From F23-D06 sp045132055 (lineage in GTDB: Bacteria > Bacteroidota > Bacteroidia > Bacteroidales > WCHB1-69), in the NCBI GenBank assembly GCA_045132055.1, contig JBGURP010000055.1:1-64000 (forward strand): a DNA stretch of 64,000 nt, read 5' to 3'. A program made the position numbers and the translations under genes. The first letter of the stretch is position 1. The number at the start of each line of letters is the position of its first letter. This document shows, one piece after another, positions 8,409 through 17,685 of the stretch. A model generated the notes under the pieces. That model was not told the origin of the DNA and made no database searches. It was given only the letters and a program-made list of their open reading frames with translations.

Positions 8409-9596
8409 TTATTCCAGCGCCTTCACGCCTGGCAGGACCTTGCCTTCGAGATATTCCAACATGGCGCCGCCGCCGGTGCTGATGTAGGACACGAAATCGG
8501 CGAGGTCGTATTTGTTGACCGCTGCGATAGAGTCGCCACCACCGATGACGGAATAGGCGCCAGCCAATGTGGCTGCAGCCACGCTCACGGCCACTGCCTT
8601 GGTACCCTTGCTGAATTTCTCCAGCTCGAACACGCCCACTGGACCGTTCCAGAGGATGGTCTTGGACTCGCGCAACACCTGTGCGAAACTGCGCTGAGTC
8701 TTCGGACCGATGTCCAAACCTTCCCAGTTGTCGGGAATATTGTTGTCTTCCGTAATCAACACATTGGCATCATCGCCAAACTTGTCGCCGCAGATGGTAT
8801 CCAGACGGCAATAGAAATTCTTGCCGGAGGCCTTCACCTGGTCGAGAATCTCCTTGGCCACGGGCAGCATGTCGGGCTCAAAGAGCGAGTTGCCGATGGT
8901 GTAGCCCATAGCAGCGAGAAACGTATAGCTCAAGCCACCGCCCACGATGAGGTTGTCAACCTTGGGCAGCAGGTTGGTGATGATGTTGATCTTGGTAGAA
9001 ACCTTGGAGCCACCGATGATGGCCGTGAAGGGTTTCTCACCACCGTTTAATACGGTTTCCAAGCTCATCACTTCGTTGTAGAGCAGATAACCGGCAAAGG
9101 CTTTGCCAGGGAAGAACTGCGCGATGGTGGCCGTGGAGGCGTGCTCGCGGTGTGCGGTACCGAAGGCGTCGTTTATGTACACGTCGCCCAGGCGCGCAAT
9201 AGCTTTGGCAAACTCCACATCACCCTTTTCTTCTTCGGCATGGAAACGCAGGTTCTCCAACAAAGCAATGGAACCGGGCTTCAATCCGGCAATCACGTTG
9301 GCGGTATTTTCATCCAGCACGTCGCCGGCGAAAACTACCTCTTGACCTAAAATTTCAGAAACCTTGGCCACAATGTGACGCAGAGAGTATTTGTCGTTGA
9401 CCTCTCCCTTGGGACGTCCCAGGTGCGACATCAGAATCACCGTACCGCCGTCGTTCAGGATTTTGCCGACAGTCTCTTTCGTGCGGATGATACGAGTGGC
9501 GTCCGTTACGTTGAAATTGTCATCCAATGGAACGTTATAGTCCACGCGGATGAGTGCCTTTTGGTTGCTGAAATTGTATTGGTCTATGGATTTCAT
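8409..9596 (-). CDS. pgk: Phosphoglycerate kinase
   Basis: The 395-residue glycolytic enzyme transfers phosphate from 1,3-bisphosphoglycerate to ADP. Family marks in order are LIRVDYNVPLDD near the N-terminus, MSHLGRPKG, LLENLRFHAEEE, the FTAIIGGSKVSTK hinge region, LWNGPVGVFE, and the nucleotide-binding GGGDSIAAV with a STGGGAMLEYLEG C-terminus. Length is normal for bacterial PGK. No clear -7 box is visible in the 66-bp gap to thyA, so it may be read with thyA upstream. Confidence 0.97.
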   Translation of the reverse strand: MKSIDQYNFSNQKALIRVDYNVPLDDNFNVTDATRIIRTKETVGKILNDGGTVILMSHLGRPKGEVNDKYSLRHIVAKVSEILGQEVVFAGDVLDENTANVIAGLKPGSIALLENLRFHAEEEKGDVEFAKAIARLGDVYINDAFGTAHREHASTATIAQFFPGKAFAGYLLYNEVMSLETVLNGGEKPFTAIIGGSKVSTKINIITNLLPKVDNLIVGGGLSYTFLAAMGYTIGNSLFEPDMLPVAKEILDQVKASGKNFYCRLDTICGDKFGDDANVLITEDNNIPDNWEGLDIGPKTQRSFAQVLRESKTILWNGPVGVFELEKFSKGTKAVAVSVAAATLAGAYSVIGGGDSIAAVNKYDLADFVSYISTGGGAMLEYLEGKVLPGVKALE

Positions 9597-9662
9597 AATA
9601 CTGTAGTTTTGTGAAAACTGATATGTTAACTGAATTATATGCTTTTTATTGTCAGAAGATTT

Positions 9663-10457
9663 TTATACGGCCACGTCTGCTTTGATGTGCGGGTGCGGGT
9701 CGTAATTTTCCAATTGGAAATCTTCATACTGGAAAGAGAATATGTCTTTGACCTCCGGATTGATGCGCATGGTGGGCAGGGGCCGCGGGTCACGCGACAA
9801 TTGCAATTTGGCCTGCTCCACATGGTTGGAATAGATGTGCGCGTCGCCTAACGTGTGGACAAACTCTTTGGGTTTGAGGCCACATACCTGTGCCACCATC
9901 ATCAGCAAAAGCGTGTAGGAGGCAATGTTGAACGGCACGCCCAGAAATACATCAGCGCTGCGCTGGTAGAGCTGCAACGAGATTTCGCCATTGTTCACGT
10001 AAAATTGGAACAGTACATGGCAGGGCGGCAGGGCCATCTTGTCGATCTCGCCCACGTTCCAGGCACACACCATGAGCCGGCGCGAGTCGGGATTCGTCTT
10101 GATTTGCTCTATCAATTGGCTGATCTGATCTACTTTACCACCATCAGGCGTGCCCCACGAACGCCACTGATGCCCGTAAATGGGCCCAAGGTCGCCGTTT
10201 TCATCTGCCCACTCGTCCCAGATGGATACGCCATGGTCTTTCAAATACTTGATATTCGTGTCCCCCTGCAGGAACCAAAGCAGTTCATAGATGATGGAAC
10301 GGAGGTGCAACTTTTTGGTGGTCAGCAAGGGGAAACCCTGCGACAGATCAAAGCGCATCTGATAGCCGAAAATGCTGTACGTGCCCGTACCCGTGCGGTC
10401 CGACTTGTAGGAGCCCGTTTCCAGAATGGTGCGAAGAAGGTCTTGATATTGCTTCAT
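9663..10457 (-). CDS. thyA: Thymidylate synthase
   Basis: The 264-residue enzyme methylates dUMP to dTMP using methylene-tetrahydrofolate. It has the same length as the E. coli enzyme, with catalytic Cys146 in LPPCHVLFQFYV, the dUMP-binding QRSADVFLGVPFNIASY, and DSRRLMVCAWN. I chose ATG 10457 because MKQYQDLLRTIL is the family's N-terminus and a -7 box lies 22 bp upstream. No dihydrofolate reductase gene follows, though the two are often adjacent; folP lies elsewhere in the window. Confidence 0.97.
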   Translation of the reverse strand: MKQYQDLLRTILETGSYKSDRTGTGTYSIFGYQMRFDLSQGFPLLTTKKLHLRSIIYELLWFLQGDTNIKYLKDHGVSIWDEWADENGDLGPIYGHQWRSWGTPDGGKVDQISQLIEQIKTNPDSRRLMVCAWNVGEIDKMALPPCHVLFQFYVNNGEISLQLYQRSADVFLGVPFNIASYTLLLMMVAQVCGLKPKEFVHTLGDAHIYSNHVEQAKLQLSRDPRPLPTMRINPEVKDIFSFQYEDFQLENYDPHPHIKADVAV

Positions 10458-10478
10458 TGAAAAACCAGTTATGGGCTG

Positions 10479-10486
10479 CAAAGATA
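10479..10486 (-). promoter_or_regulatory. -7 box TATCTTTG for thyA
   Basis: The plus strand reads CAAAGATA, 22 bp upstream of the thyA ATG. Confidence 0.65.
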
Positions 10487-10539
10487 GGAATTTTCAACGA
10501 CTTTCGGACCATGAAAAACAAAGTCCCTGTGGCAGTGGC

Positions 10540-11760
10540 CTATTCGTACCTCAACGCGGAGATAGGATCCATATTGGCGGCCTTCTTGGCGGGATACCAA
10601 CCGAAGAAAATACCCGTCAGCGCACACACGAAGAAGGAGCCAATAATGGCCATCTCGCTCACCACAAATGGCATGTTCAACAGCTTGGAGGCCACATACG
10701 AGATAATCAGGCCGAAAATAATGCCGATGACGCCACCAATCAAGCTCAAAATCACACTCTCGCATAGAAACTGCAACTTGATGTCGCGATTGTGTGCGCC
10801 GATAGCCATTCGCAAACCGATTTCCTTAGTACGCTCTGTAACAGTCACATACATGATATTCATAATGCCTATACCGCCCACCACCAAAGAGATGGAGGCA
10901 ATGGCTGCCAACAACGTGGTCATCAAGCCGGTGATTGAGCTGATCGTGGAAACCAATTCCTCTTGCGTGCGGATATCAAAGTCATCGTCCGCTCCGGACT
11001 TGATGCCATGAGTGCTGCGCAAAATGTAGGTAATTTCGGTGGCTGCCAATTCGGATTCCTCTTCCGATGTGGCCGAAGCAAACATCATATTGAAATAGTT
11101 GATACCCAAGAAACGCTTTTGGATGGTCGTATAAGGTGCAAATACAACGTCATCTTGATCATCACCCATACCATTCTGCCCTTTGGATTCCAAAACTCCG
11201 ATCACCGTCATGGGAATGGAACCAAAACGGATGGACTTGCCTATGGGATTTTCTCCATTGGTGAACAATTCTTTCACCACCGTTTGCCCGATGACACATA
11301 CTTTGTTGTAGCGTTTCACATCTTCGTCGGTGAACATCACACCATCCTTCAATTCGTATTTCCGAATATCCAGATAAGCAGCGGACACACCATTGACAGA
11401 ACAGCTGTGGTTGTTGTTTCCGTAAATCAGCTGTTTGTTGCTGCTGACCAAGGGGGAAACAGCAGCCACATAGCGAGTGTTTTTAGTCAATGCTTCCAAG
11501 TCATTGTTGTCCAAGGTTTTGGAAGATGACATACCCATATCCACACCGCCACGATTCTGGCGGGCGGGCATAATCATGATCATGTTGGAGCCCATAGAGG
11601 AGAGTTCCCCACGCACGCTCTGAGTAGAGGCCTGCCCAATGCTGACCATCGCAATGACGGAAGCGATACCGATCACGATGCCGAGCATGGTGAGGGCAGT
11701 CCGCATCTTGTTGCGGAACAGCGAGGTGATGGCTATTTTGATGAGATTTCCGATATTCAT
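10540..11760 (-). CDS. MacB-type ABC transporter permease (FtsX family)
   Basis: The 406-residue inner-membrane protein has one N-terminal membrane helix (about 15-38, TMLGIVIGIASVIAM), a large periplasmic MacB-PCD domain (about 40-280), and three C-terminal helices (about 285-310, 335-358, 370-392) around the TERTKEIGLRMAIGA motif, ending in DPISALRYE. This is the mechanotransmission-type permease of MacB, with the ATPase encoded separately rather than fused as in E. coli. It is the last gene of the operon, 3 bp after the ATPase. The substrate (peptide, lipopeptide, macrolide or siderophore in relatives) cannot be predicted. Confidence 0.93.
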   Translation of the reverse strand: MNIGNLIKIAITSLFRNKMRTALTMLGIVIGIASVIAMVSIGQASTQSVRGELSSMGSNMIMIMPARQNRGGVDMGMSSSKTLDNNDLEALTKNTRYVAAVSPLVSSNKQLIYGNNNHSCSVNGVSAAYLDIRKYELKDGVMFTDEDVKRYNKVCVIGQTVVKELFTNGENPIGKSIRFGSIPMTVIGVLESKGQNGMGDDQDDVVFAPYTTIQKRFLGINYFNMMFASATSEEESELAATEITYILRSTHGIKSGADDDFDIRTQEELVSTISSITGLMTTLLAAIASISLVVGGIGIMNIMYVTVTERTKEIGLRMAIGAHNRDIKLQFLCESVILSLIGGVIGIIFGLIISYVASKLLNMPFVVSEMAIIGSFFVCALTGIFFGWYPAKKAANMDPISALRYE

Positions 11761-11763
11761 AGC

Positions 11764-12507
11764 TTAGTCTTCTTTTTGGAGGTTAAGGGCGGCTAACGCT
11801 TCGGCGGCCGACTGCGTGTCAATGGGCGCGTCTTCGATGATCTGGCCGTCGCGCAACTTGATTTTGCGAGTGGTAAAGGTCGCGATGTCAGGCTCGTGCG
11901 TGACGAAAGCGATGGTTTTGCCCTGATTGTGCAGATCCTGAAACAGGCTCATAATCTCGTAAGAGGTGCGGGTGTCGAGGTTGCCAGTGGCTTCGTCGGC
12001 CAGCAGGATCACGGGGTCGTTCACCAGCGCGCGGGCGATGGCCACACGCTGCTGTTGACCGCCGGAGAGCTGGTTGGGCATGTGCTCCATGCGGTTCTCC
12101 AAACCTACCAACTTGAGGGCGGCCTCCGCACGCTCGCGACGCTCCTTGGCCGGCACGGAATTGTTGTAAAACAGCGGCAACTCCACATTCTCAATGGCCG
12201 TGGTGCGCGCCAACAAGTTGTAATTCTGGAACACAAACCCGATCTTGCGGTTGCGCAAGGTAGATAACTCGTTCTTACTCAGCTCCTTGATGGAGACACC
12301 GTCAATGATATAATCGCCTGCACTCGGCGTGTCCAGACAACCCAGAATGTTCAGCAAGGTCGATTTTCCGGAACCGCTCGTGCCCATGATGCTCACGAAC
12401 TCGCCCTCTGTGATGGAGAATGAGATGCCGCGCAACGCGTGCACATCTTCACTGCCCACGCGGAAGATACGCTCTAACTTTTCAACTTTTAAGATATCTT
12501 TGGCCAT
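11764..12507 (-). CDS. ABC transporter ATP-binding protein (MacB/LolD type)
   Basis: The 247-residue ATPase powers the permease encoded next to it. It has Walker A GTSGSGKST (42-50), the Q-loop FVFQNYNLL, the signature LSGGQQQRVAIARAL, Walker B ILLADEATGNLD and the switch histidine in FVTHEPD. The usual LADEPTGNLD of this family has Ala in place of Pro here; the catalytic Glu is kept. It overlaps neither neighbour but sits only 2-3 bp from each, so co-translation within one operon is likely. Confidence 0.95.
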   Translation of the reverse strand: MAKDILKVEKLERIFRVGSEDVHALRGISFSITEGEFVSIMGTSGSGKSTLLNILGCLDTPSAGDYIIDGVSIKELSKNELSTLRNRKIGFVFQNYNLLARTTAIENVELPLFYNNSVPAKERRERAEAALKLVGLENRMEHMPNQLSGGQQQRVAIARALVNDPVILLADEATGNLDTRTSYEIMSLFQDLHNQGKTIAFVTHEPDIATFTTRKIKLRDGQIIEDAPIDTQSAAEALAALNLQKED

Positions 12508-12509
12508 AA

Positions 12510-13745
12510 TTATCTCTTCTTTTGGCTCGGTGGACCCGGCATGAATGGATTTGAACTCTTGCTGTCACCTTGGCTCGGCATACCATTCGTTGCCTCGCTG
12601 ATGTTCACAATCACCTCTTCGCCTTCCCGCAAACCATCCATAATCAAAGTTTTCACGCCATTGTTCAAACCTGTGGTCACACTCACTTGCTCGTAGTTCT
12701 TGTCACCCTTCTTCACCCAAATGTTCTTTTTGGTGATGTCTTTCAACCCTTGTGCCAACTCTTCCTGATTCTTATACAACGATTTGAACGTGTAACCTTT
12801 TTTCTCGAATTGCTTCTGAACGGTGGGGTCGATGGAAGTGTATAAAGCTGTCAGCGGAATGCAGATGCCGCTCTCTTTCTTAGTCGTGATGGTCACGTTG
12901 GCGGTCATGCCCGGGAACAGCTTGGTTTCAGGGTTCGGAGCGTTGATGATGACGGTGTATGTCACCACATTAGATGTCACCGTCGGGTTGATGCGCACTT
13001 CGCGCACGGTGCCCGTGAAAACATCGTCCGGGAAAGCATCTACAGTGAACGTCACGGGCTGGCCGGCCTTCACTTCGCCGATGTCAGCTTCATCCACAGC
13101 GGCCTCTACTTGCATCTGCGTCAGGTCGTTGGCGATGGTGAACAGCGTGGGGGTGCTGAACGAAGAAGCCACGGTCTGTCCCTCCTCCACAGCCTTGTCC
13201 ATGATCACACCATCGATGGGTGAGTAAATGGTGGCGTATGAGAGGTTTGTCTGCGCACGAGAAAGCTCGGATTGGGCAGTCTTAAGCTGGTTCTTGGCCA
13301 AATTCAAAGAGTTTACTGCCGACTCGTAAGATTCCTGCGTGGCTGCCTTGTTGTCGTATAACGCCTTCACTCGGTCGTATTGCTGTTGCGCCAGCGTCAG
13401 ATTGCTCTTGGCATTCGAAACACTCGTCTGCGCCTGCGTGAGCTGCTCGTTGAGGTTGGAGCGGTCCAACTCGGCCAGCAACTGACCTTTCTTCACTACA
13501 GAATTGAAATCCACATAGATTCTTTCCACGATGCCGGACACCTGCGTACCCACATCGACCTTATAGACAGGCTGCAGTTCTCCGGTGGCGGTCACCGTCA
13601 CCTCAATGCTGTCCATCGTGCTGCGCACCGTGTTGATCTGCATCTCGGCGTGCTTGCCTTTCTTCACTGCAAATACCACAATTATCGCGATAATCAACGC
13701 CGCAATAATTCCTAAAATCACCCAGAATTTTTTTGATTTTTTCAT
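12510..13745 (-). CDS. macA: Periplasmic adaptor (membrane fusion) protein, MacA type
   Basis: The 411-residue protein bridges the inner-membrane ABC pump and the outer-membrane channel. It has an N-terminal membrane anchor (about 8-26), a first biotinyl-lipoyl half (VDVGTQVSGIVERIYVDF), a coiled-coil hairpin (about 95-165, rich in LTQAQTSVSNAKSNLTLAQQ-type heptads), the second lipoyl half (ATIYSPIDGVIMDKAVEEGQ), then beta-barrel and membrane-proximal domains. It is followed at 2 bp by the ATPase and preceded by the TolC-type gene. Confidence 0.93.
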   Translation of the reverse strand: MKKSKKFWVILGIIAALIIAIIVVFAVKKGKHAEMQINTVRSTMDSIEVTVTATGELQPVYKVDVGTQVSGIVERIYVDFNSVVKKGQLLAELDRSNLNEQLTQAQTSVSNAKSNLTLAQQQYDRVKALYDNKAATQESYESAVNSLNLAKNQLKTAQSELSRAQTNLSYATIYSPIDGVIMDKAVEEGQTVASSFSTPTLFTIANDLTQMQVEAAVDEADIGEVKAGQPVTFTVDAFPDDVFTGTVREVRINPTVTSNVVTYTVIINAPNPETKLFPGMTANVTITTKKESGICIPLTALYTSIDPTVQKQFEKKGYTFKSLYKNQEELAQGLKDITKKNIWVKKGDKNYEQVSVTTGLNNGVKTLIMDGLREGEEVIVNISEATNGMPSQGDSKSSNPFMPGPPSQKKR

Positions 13746-13857
13746 TTTATCTGTTTTTTCAATTTTTCAAAATCTCATTTCCATCATTATCCCCGCACTT
13801 CCGTGCGGAGCCACCCAATGCGAGACATCTTCGATGTCCATAATGAATACCCATCAT

Positions 13858-13966
13858 TTCCTCTTCTCCTCTTTCTCCTCCTTCACCTCATGCACCCTTG
13901 AGACGCGCCATGGCACGTCTCTACCTCATGCACCCCATTCACCTCTTTCACCTCATTCATCCTTAC
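13858..13966. repeat. Pyrimidine-rich run (family E) with an embedded family C palindrome
   Basis: Words such as TTCACCTCATGCACCC and CATTCACCTCTTTCACCTCATT surround a palindrome at 13900-13924 whose arms are GAGACG and CGTCTC around GCCATGG. The run separates the TolC-type gene from the adaptor gene within the operon, so transcription must cross it. Confidence 0.7.
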
Positions 13967-15291
13967 AGTCTCACTGGTTCGCCCATCATCACATCCAAAA
14001 TTTTGCGTTTCAACACAAACGTGTATTTTGCCTGCATGTAATTGTTCAATTGGTTCAGATAATTGGTCTGTTGCTGGATCAGGTCCACGGCGGTCACGGA
14101 TCCATATTTGAATTTGAAACCGTAGGCATTGTAGTTGGCTTCGTAGGCCTCCTTCTTGGCCTCCGCTGTCATGTAGTCATTCTGCGCAGCGAGCACATCC
14201 AAATAGTACTGCTGCAGCTCGCGGCTCACCTGATATTCCGTCTCTTTCTGACTCAACTCGGCCTGTTGCACGCGCAATTGGGCCTGTTGCACGTTGTGGC
14301 GCACCGAACTCCGCTGATAGATGGGAATGCTGAGATTCAAGCCCACATTCTCGCCAAGTCCGTGCCACAACTGCGTACCCCAACCCAAATTATTCGTCAG
14401 ATTGCTGTTATTGTATCCCGTGCTGATACCCGCATTCAAGGACAAGCTCGGATAGTAGTTGGCCTTCTGCAACTTCACATTGTACTGCGCATTGGTAACG
14501 TCATTCTGACTGATTTTCAACTCCGGCAGATAGTTGATGGATTTGTCCATCATCTCCTGCATGCCCGGAATCTCTAAACTGCGGAACAACGTTGCGCTGT
14601 CAGGACGGACAATGCGGATTTCCCTAGTTGGGTCAATCGCCAACAAGTTTTTGAGCGTCAAATAGTTGTTCTGAATATTGATTTTGGTGTTTTCAATATT
14701 GAAACGGTCGGAAGTGTATTGCGCTTGCAACATCTTGTAGTCGCTTTCCAGAATCTGGCCCACCTTGAACTGCTGCTCGCCCTGCTCCATCTGCTCTTGG
14801 CTGCTCTTCAACACATCCTGCTGATAGGCCAGCATGTCTTCATTCATCATGATGTTCAAGAAGGCCTGAATGATGGAAACGCGGATGCTGTTTTTGCTCT
14901 GCTCCAATTCCAGATTCGACTGCTCCACTTGCAACTTGCTCTGTTTGATGGAATTGTAGTTGCTCAAACCATTGAAAAGCGTCATGCCGGCACTGATGCC
15001 ATAGTTGCCATTCCAGGACACCGACTTCTGGTAATGGTTGGTGCCCAAGCCTTGTGTGGCGGAAGCGGAAATAGACGGGGCAATGTTTTCTTTAGCCTGT
15101 TTTAAACTGATTTCGGAAGAAGTGACGTTCAAACCTGCTGTTTGCAACGAATAATTGTTCTCTTCCGCATAATTGATGCAATCTTCTAAGGTAAATTGCG
15201 TTTTTACTGTTGCGTTCTCACTGCCATCGTTTTGGGCGAACAAGGAAGGGACCAAGAGGCAGAAACACGCTATCAATATCCGATGTTTCAT
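13963..15291 (-). CDS. TolC-family outer-membrane efflux channel
   Basis: The 442-residue protein has a signal peptide (1 to about 20, ending SLFAQ) and two OEP-type repeats: LTLEDCINYAEENNYSLQ-like entry helices, paired long helices (about 130-185 and 355-420), and NYYPSLSLNAGISTG, as expected for the trimeric alpha-barrel channel. It is the first gene of the efflux operon and supplies the exit duct for the MacAB pump. No regulator gene adjoins; an AT-rich dyad lies about 20-40 bp upstream of its start. Confidence 0.93.
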   Translation of the reverse strand: MKHRILIACFCLLVPSLFAQNDGSENATVKTQFTLEDCINYAEENNYSLQTAGLNVTSSEISLKQAKENIAPSISASATQGLGTNHYQKSVSWNGNYGISAGMTLFNGLSNYNSIKQSKLQVEQSNLELEQSKNSIRVSIIQAFLNIMMNEDMLAYQQDVLKSSQEQMEQGEQQFKVGQILESDYKMLQAQYTSDRFNIENTKINIQNNYLTLKNLLAIDPTREIRIVRPDSATLFRSLEIPGMQEMMDKSINYLPELKISQNDVTNAQYNVKLQKANYYPSLSLNAGISTGYNNSNLTNNLGWGTQLWHGLGENVGLNLSIPIYQRSSVRHNVQQAQLRVQQAELSQKETEYQVSRELQQYYLDVLAAQNDYMTAEAKKEAYEANYNAYGFKFKYGSVTAVDLIQQQTNYLNQLNNYMQAKYTFVLKRKILDVMMGEPVRL

Positions 15292-15310
15292 TGGGGTAGA
15301 ATTAAAGAGA

Positions 15311-15331
15311 ATATATAGACTCTAATATATA
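15311..15331. promoter_or_regulatory. AT-rich dyad upstream of the efflux operon, possible operator
   Basis: ATATATAGAcTCTAATATATA is an imperfect dyad (TATATAGA/TCTAatATATA with one bulged A). It lies 20-40 bp upstream of the TolC-type start, where no standard -7 box is visible. A repressor site is possible but unproven. Confidence 0.3.
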
Positions 15332-15370
15332 CTGCAGGTTTAACGAAGTTTGAAAATGATTTTTCTTTTG

Positions 15371-15378
15371 TATCTTTG
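15371..15378 (+). promoter_or_regulatory. -7 box TATCTTTG for the lipoprotein-tilS-sufS operon
   Basis: TATCTTTG followed by CC lies 25 bp before the lipoprotein ATG at 15403. Confidence 0.65.
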
Positions 15379-15402
15379 CCATCCCAAAAACCATTGACTT
15401 AT

Positions 15403-16365
15403 ATGAGAAAAATTGGCTTGTTTTTCATGCTATTATGTCCAATTCTCCTGTTCAGCTGCCGCCACAAGCAGCAGGAAACCCCGGAGGAGACCATAGAGTA
15501 TCCCGTTTCCATTATTGCGGACACGCTGCGGGCAGATTTGTCGGACAATACAGAACTGTATCCTTTATCGGAAGAATTTCTGGAATCTTTTCTGGAAAAA
15601 GCCCATGATTATCAAGGACATAAGGTTATGGCCAAAGTGGATTTACCGCAGGAGTGGGGCATCCGCTGTGTGGAAAGATTGCCGGAAGGCAAGGAACTCT
15701 GGCTCGTGCAGTCCCAATCGCGCGAATGGCTCTATCTGGTTATCACCTCAGGCTTTGGCACCCAGCGCATCCTGGACTTGATTCCGGCGGCGGTCAATGT
15801 TGCCAATGAATCCAACGACGTGCTCGAAACCGAAGAATGGAACACCCTGCGCATGCCGGACGGCTCTTTCCTGGTGAACAAAAACTACGAGTGGGTGCGC
15901 TCTGTGAGCAAAGCCACGCGCCAACAAGTGATGGACAATCCTGAAAAATACCATCGCGAAAGCCACGTCGTGGAAGAGTACATCATCAACGATATGGGCC
16001 GCTTTGAGCTGGTGGAAATCACCGATTCAATCCCAAACTACAATGCGGTGATATTTTTCTATAATCGCAATGAAAAGCCCGATGCTTGGGACGATTGCGT
16101 GGAACGGCTGCAGTCGTTCTGCGAGGAAAACAACATCTTGTACGAAGAGGTTTACCAGAATTACAACCAAGTGCTGATTCAGAACTACGACTTCAGCTTC
16201 TCCGTCACCGCCGACATCACGCCGTACGTAGGAAATGTGCTTTGCGGTATGGTGCTGATGAAAAAGGATGAGGAGCCCAAGACCATCCCCTTCGGCAGCT
16301 ACGAGTACATGCAGATGTCCATCCGGCGGTATTTCAAAATCGCCGCAACCGAAATGGCCCTTTAG
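15403..16365 (+). CDS. Putative lipoprotein of unknown function
   Basis: The 320-residue protein begins with a lipoprotein signal (hydrophobic FFMLLCPILLFSC, lipid-attachment Cys19) followed by a charged RHKQQETPEET spacer. The rest is soluble, with no motif I recognise; two similar-sized halves around residues 45-150 and 190-320 are possible. I chose ATG 15403 because the lipobox is then correctly placed and a promoter box lies 25 bp upstream; an in-frame ATG at 15376 overlaps the promoter. It heads an operon with tilS (3-bp gap), a small membrane protein and sufS. Confidence 0.75.
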   Translation: MRKIGLFFMLLCPILLFSCRHKQQETPEETIEYPVSIIADTLRADLSDNTELYPLSEEFLESFLEKAHDYQGHKVMAKVDLPQEWGIRCVERLPEGKELWLVQSQSREWLYLVITSGFGTQRILDLIPAAVNVANESNDVLETEEWNTLRMPDGSFLVNKNYEWVRSVSKATRQQVMDNPEKYHRESHVVEEYIINDMGRFELVEITDSIPNYNAVIFFYNRNEKPDAWDDCVERLQSFCEENNILYEEVYQNYNQVLIQNYDFSFSVTADITPYVGNVLCGMVLMKKDEEPKTIPFGSYEYMQMSIRRYFKIAATEMAL

Positions 16366-16368
16366 CGT

Positions 16369-17685
16369 ATGAAAGAGCGGTTTCTCGAACAGATGATCCA
16401 TTTGGTGGGCGACCCCAACGCGCACAGCTACCTGTTAGCCGTCAGCGGGGGGGCAGACTCCTGTGTGATGGCACATCTGTTTCGCGAAGCTGGACTGAAT
16501 TTCGCCCTGGCGCACTGCAACTTTCACCTGCGCGGAGAGGACTCCAATCAAGACATGCGACTGGTGCAAGAACTCGCTGAACTTTGGGGTATCGAACTCT
16601 TTGTAAAAGAGTTCGATACATTGGCTTTGCAAAGAGACTCTGGCAAGTCCGTGGAGATGGTGGCCCGCGAGTTGCGCTATGCCTGGTTTGCAGAAATCAT
16701 GGCCGACTACGACTTCTTGGTTACCGCCCACCAAGCCGACGATGCACTGGAAACAACCCTGCTCAACCTCTGCCGGGGCACGGGCATCAAGGGACTGGCC
16801 TCCATTCCAGAACGCAACGGAAACATCATCCGTCCGATGCTGGACTTTTCCGCCGAAGAGATCCGCAACTATGCCCGAAGCCACAATATCGCCTTCGCCA
16901 TCGATTGCACCAATGACGATGATTCCATCCGACGAAACAAAATCAGAAAATCCATCATTCCCCTACTCGCCACGCTGAACCCAAATCTCATCAACACCTA
17001 CTCCCACAACCGCAAAATCCTTCAAAAACAGCTTTCTTTCTATAAAAATCATCTGGAAGACGAGAAAAAAAAGATAGTGACAAAAACAGATGAGACCGTA
17101 ATAATCCGCCTTCACGACCTTCAAAATCATCCGCACAGGAATTTGATTCTGTATGAAATTCTGGACGAATTTGGCTTTTCTTCCAATACGGTAAACGAGC
17201 TTTGTGCCCGGAATTCCCAAACCGGCACACAATACCTTTCGCCCACGCACACGCTGCTGGTCAATCGTGACGAGTACCTCATCCGCCCCATCAATTCCAA
17301 AGAACACGTTGACCTCTTGCTCCCTTCTCTTGAAGAATTGAATTCCTATTTTTCTATAGAACTACTTGAAAATAAAGGAAATATAACATTTGAAAAAGAC
17401 AATAACATCCTCTATTTGGACCAAAACGCTTTGCATTTTCCCATACGCATAAGATCTTGGGAAACAGGCGATTTCTTTTATCCCCTCGGCGGCAAAGGCA
17501 AGCAAAAAATCAGCGATTTTTTCACAGATCACAAATTTGACAGATTCGCTAAAAAAGAAGCTTTGCTTTTCGAAATGAACCAGGACATCGTCTGGATTAT
17601 CGGCCACCGGTCGGATGAACGGTACAAAATAGATTTGGCTAAAACGAAATACTATTACAAAATTCGCTTCAATGGAACCCTATAA
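16369..17685 (+). CDS. tilS: tRNA(Ile)-lysidine synthetase
   Basis: The 438-residue enzyme attaches lysine to C34 of the CAU-anticodon isoleucine tRNA so that it reads AUA. It has the PP-loop LAVSGGADS (23-31), HCNFHLRGEDS, VTAHQADDALETTLLNLCRGTG and the IDCTNDD segment, a middle domain, and a C-terminal TilS_C domain ending in IIGHRSDERYKID. Length is normal. Its stop lies inside the start of the next gene (14-bp overlap), so translational coupling is likely. Confidence 0.95.
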   Translation: MKERFLEQMIHLVGDPNAHSYLLAVSGGADSCVMAHLFREAGLNFALAHCNFHLRGEDSNQDMRLVQELAELWGIELFVKEFDTLALQRDSGKSVEMVARELRYAWFAEIMADYDFLVTAHQADDALETTLLNLCRGTGIKGLASIPERNGNIIRPMLDFSAEEIRNYARSHNIAFAIDCTNDDDSIRRNKIRKSIIPLLATLNPNLINTYSHNRKILQKQLSFYKNHLEDEKKKIVTKTDETVIIRLHDLQNHPHRNLILYEILDEFGFSSNTVNELCARNSQTGTQYLSPTHTLLVNRDEYLIRPINSKEHVDLLLPSLEELNSYFSIELLENKGNITFEKDNNILYLDQNALHFPIRIRSWETGDFFYPLGGKGKQKISDFFTDHKFDRFAKKEALLFEMNQDIVWIIGHRSDERYKIDLAKTKYYYKIRFNGTL

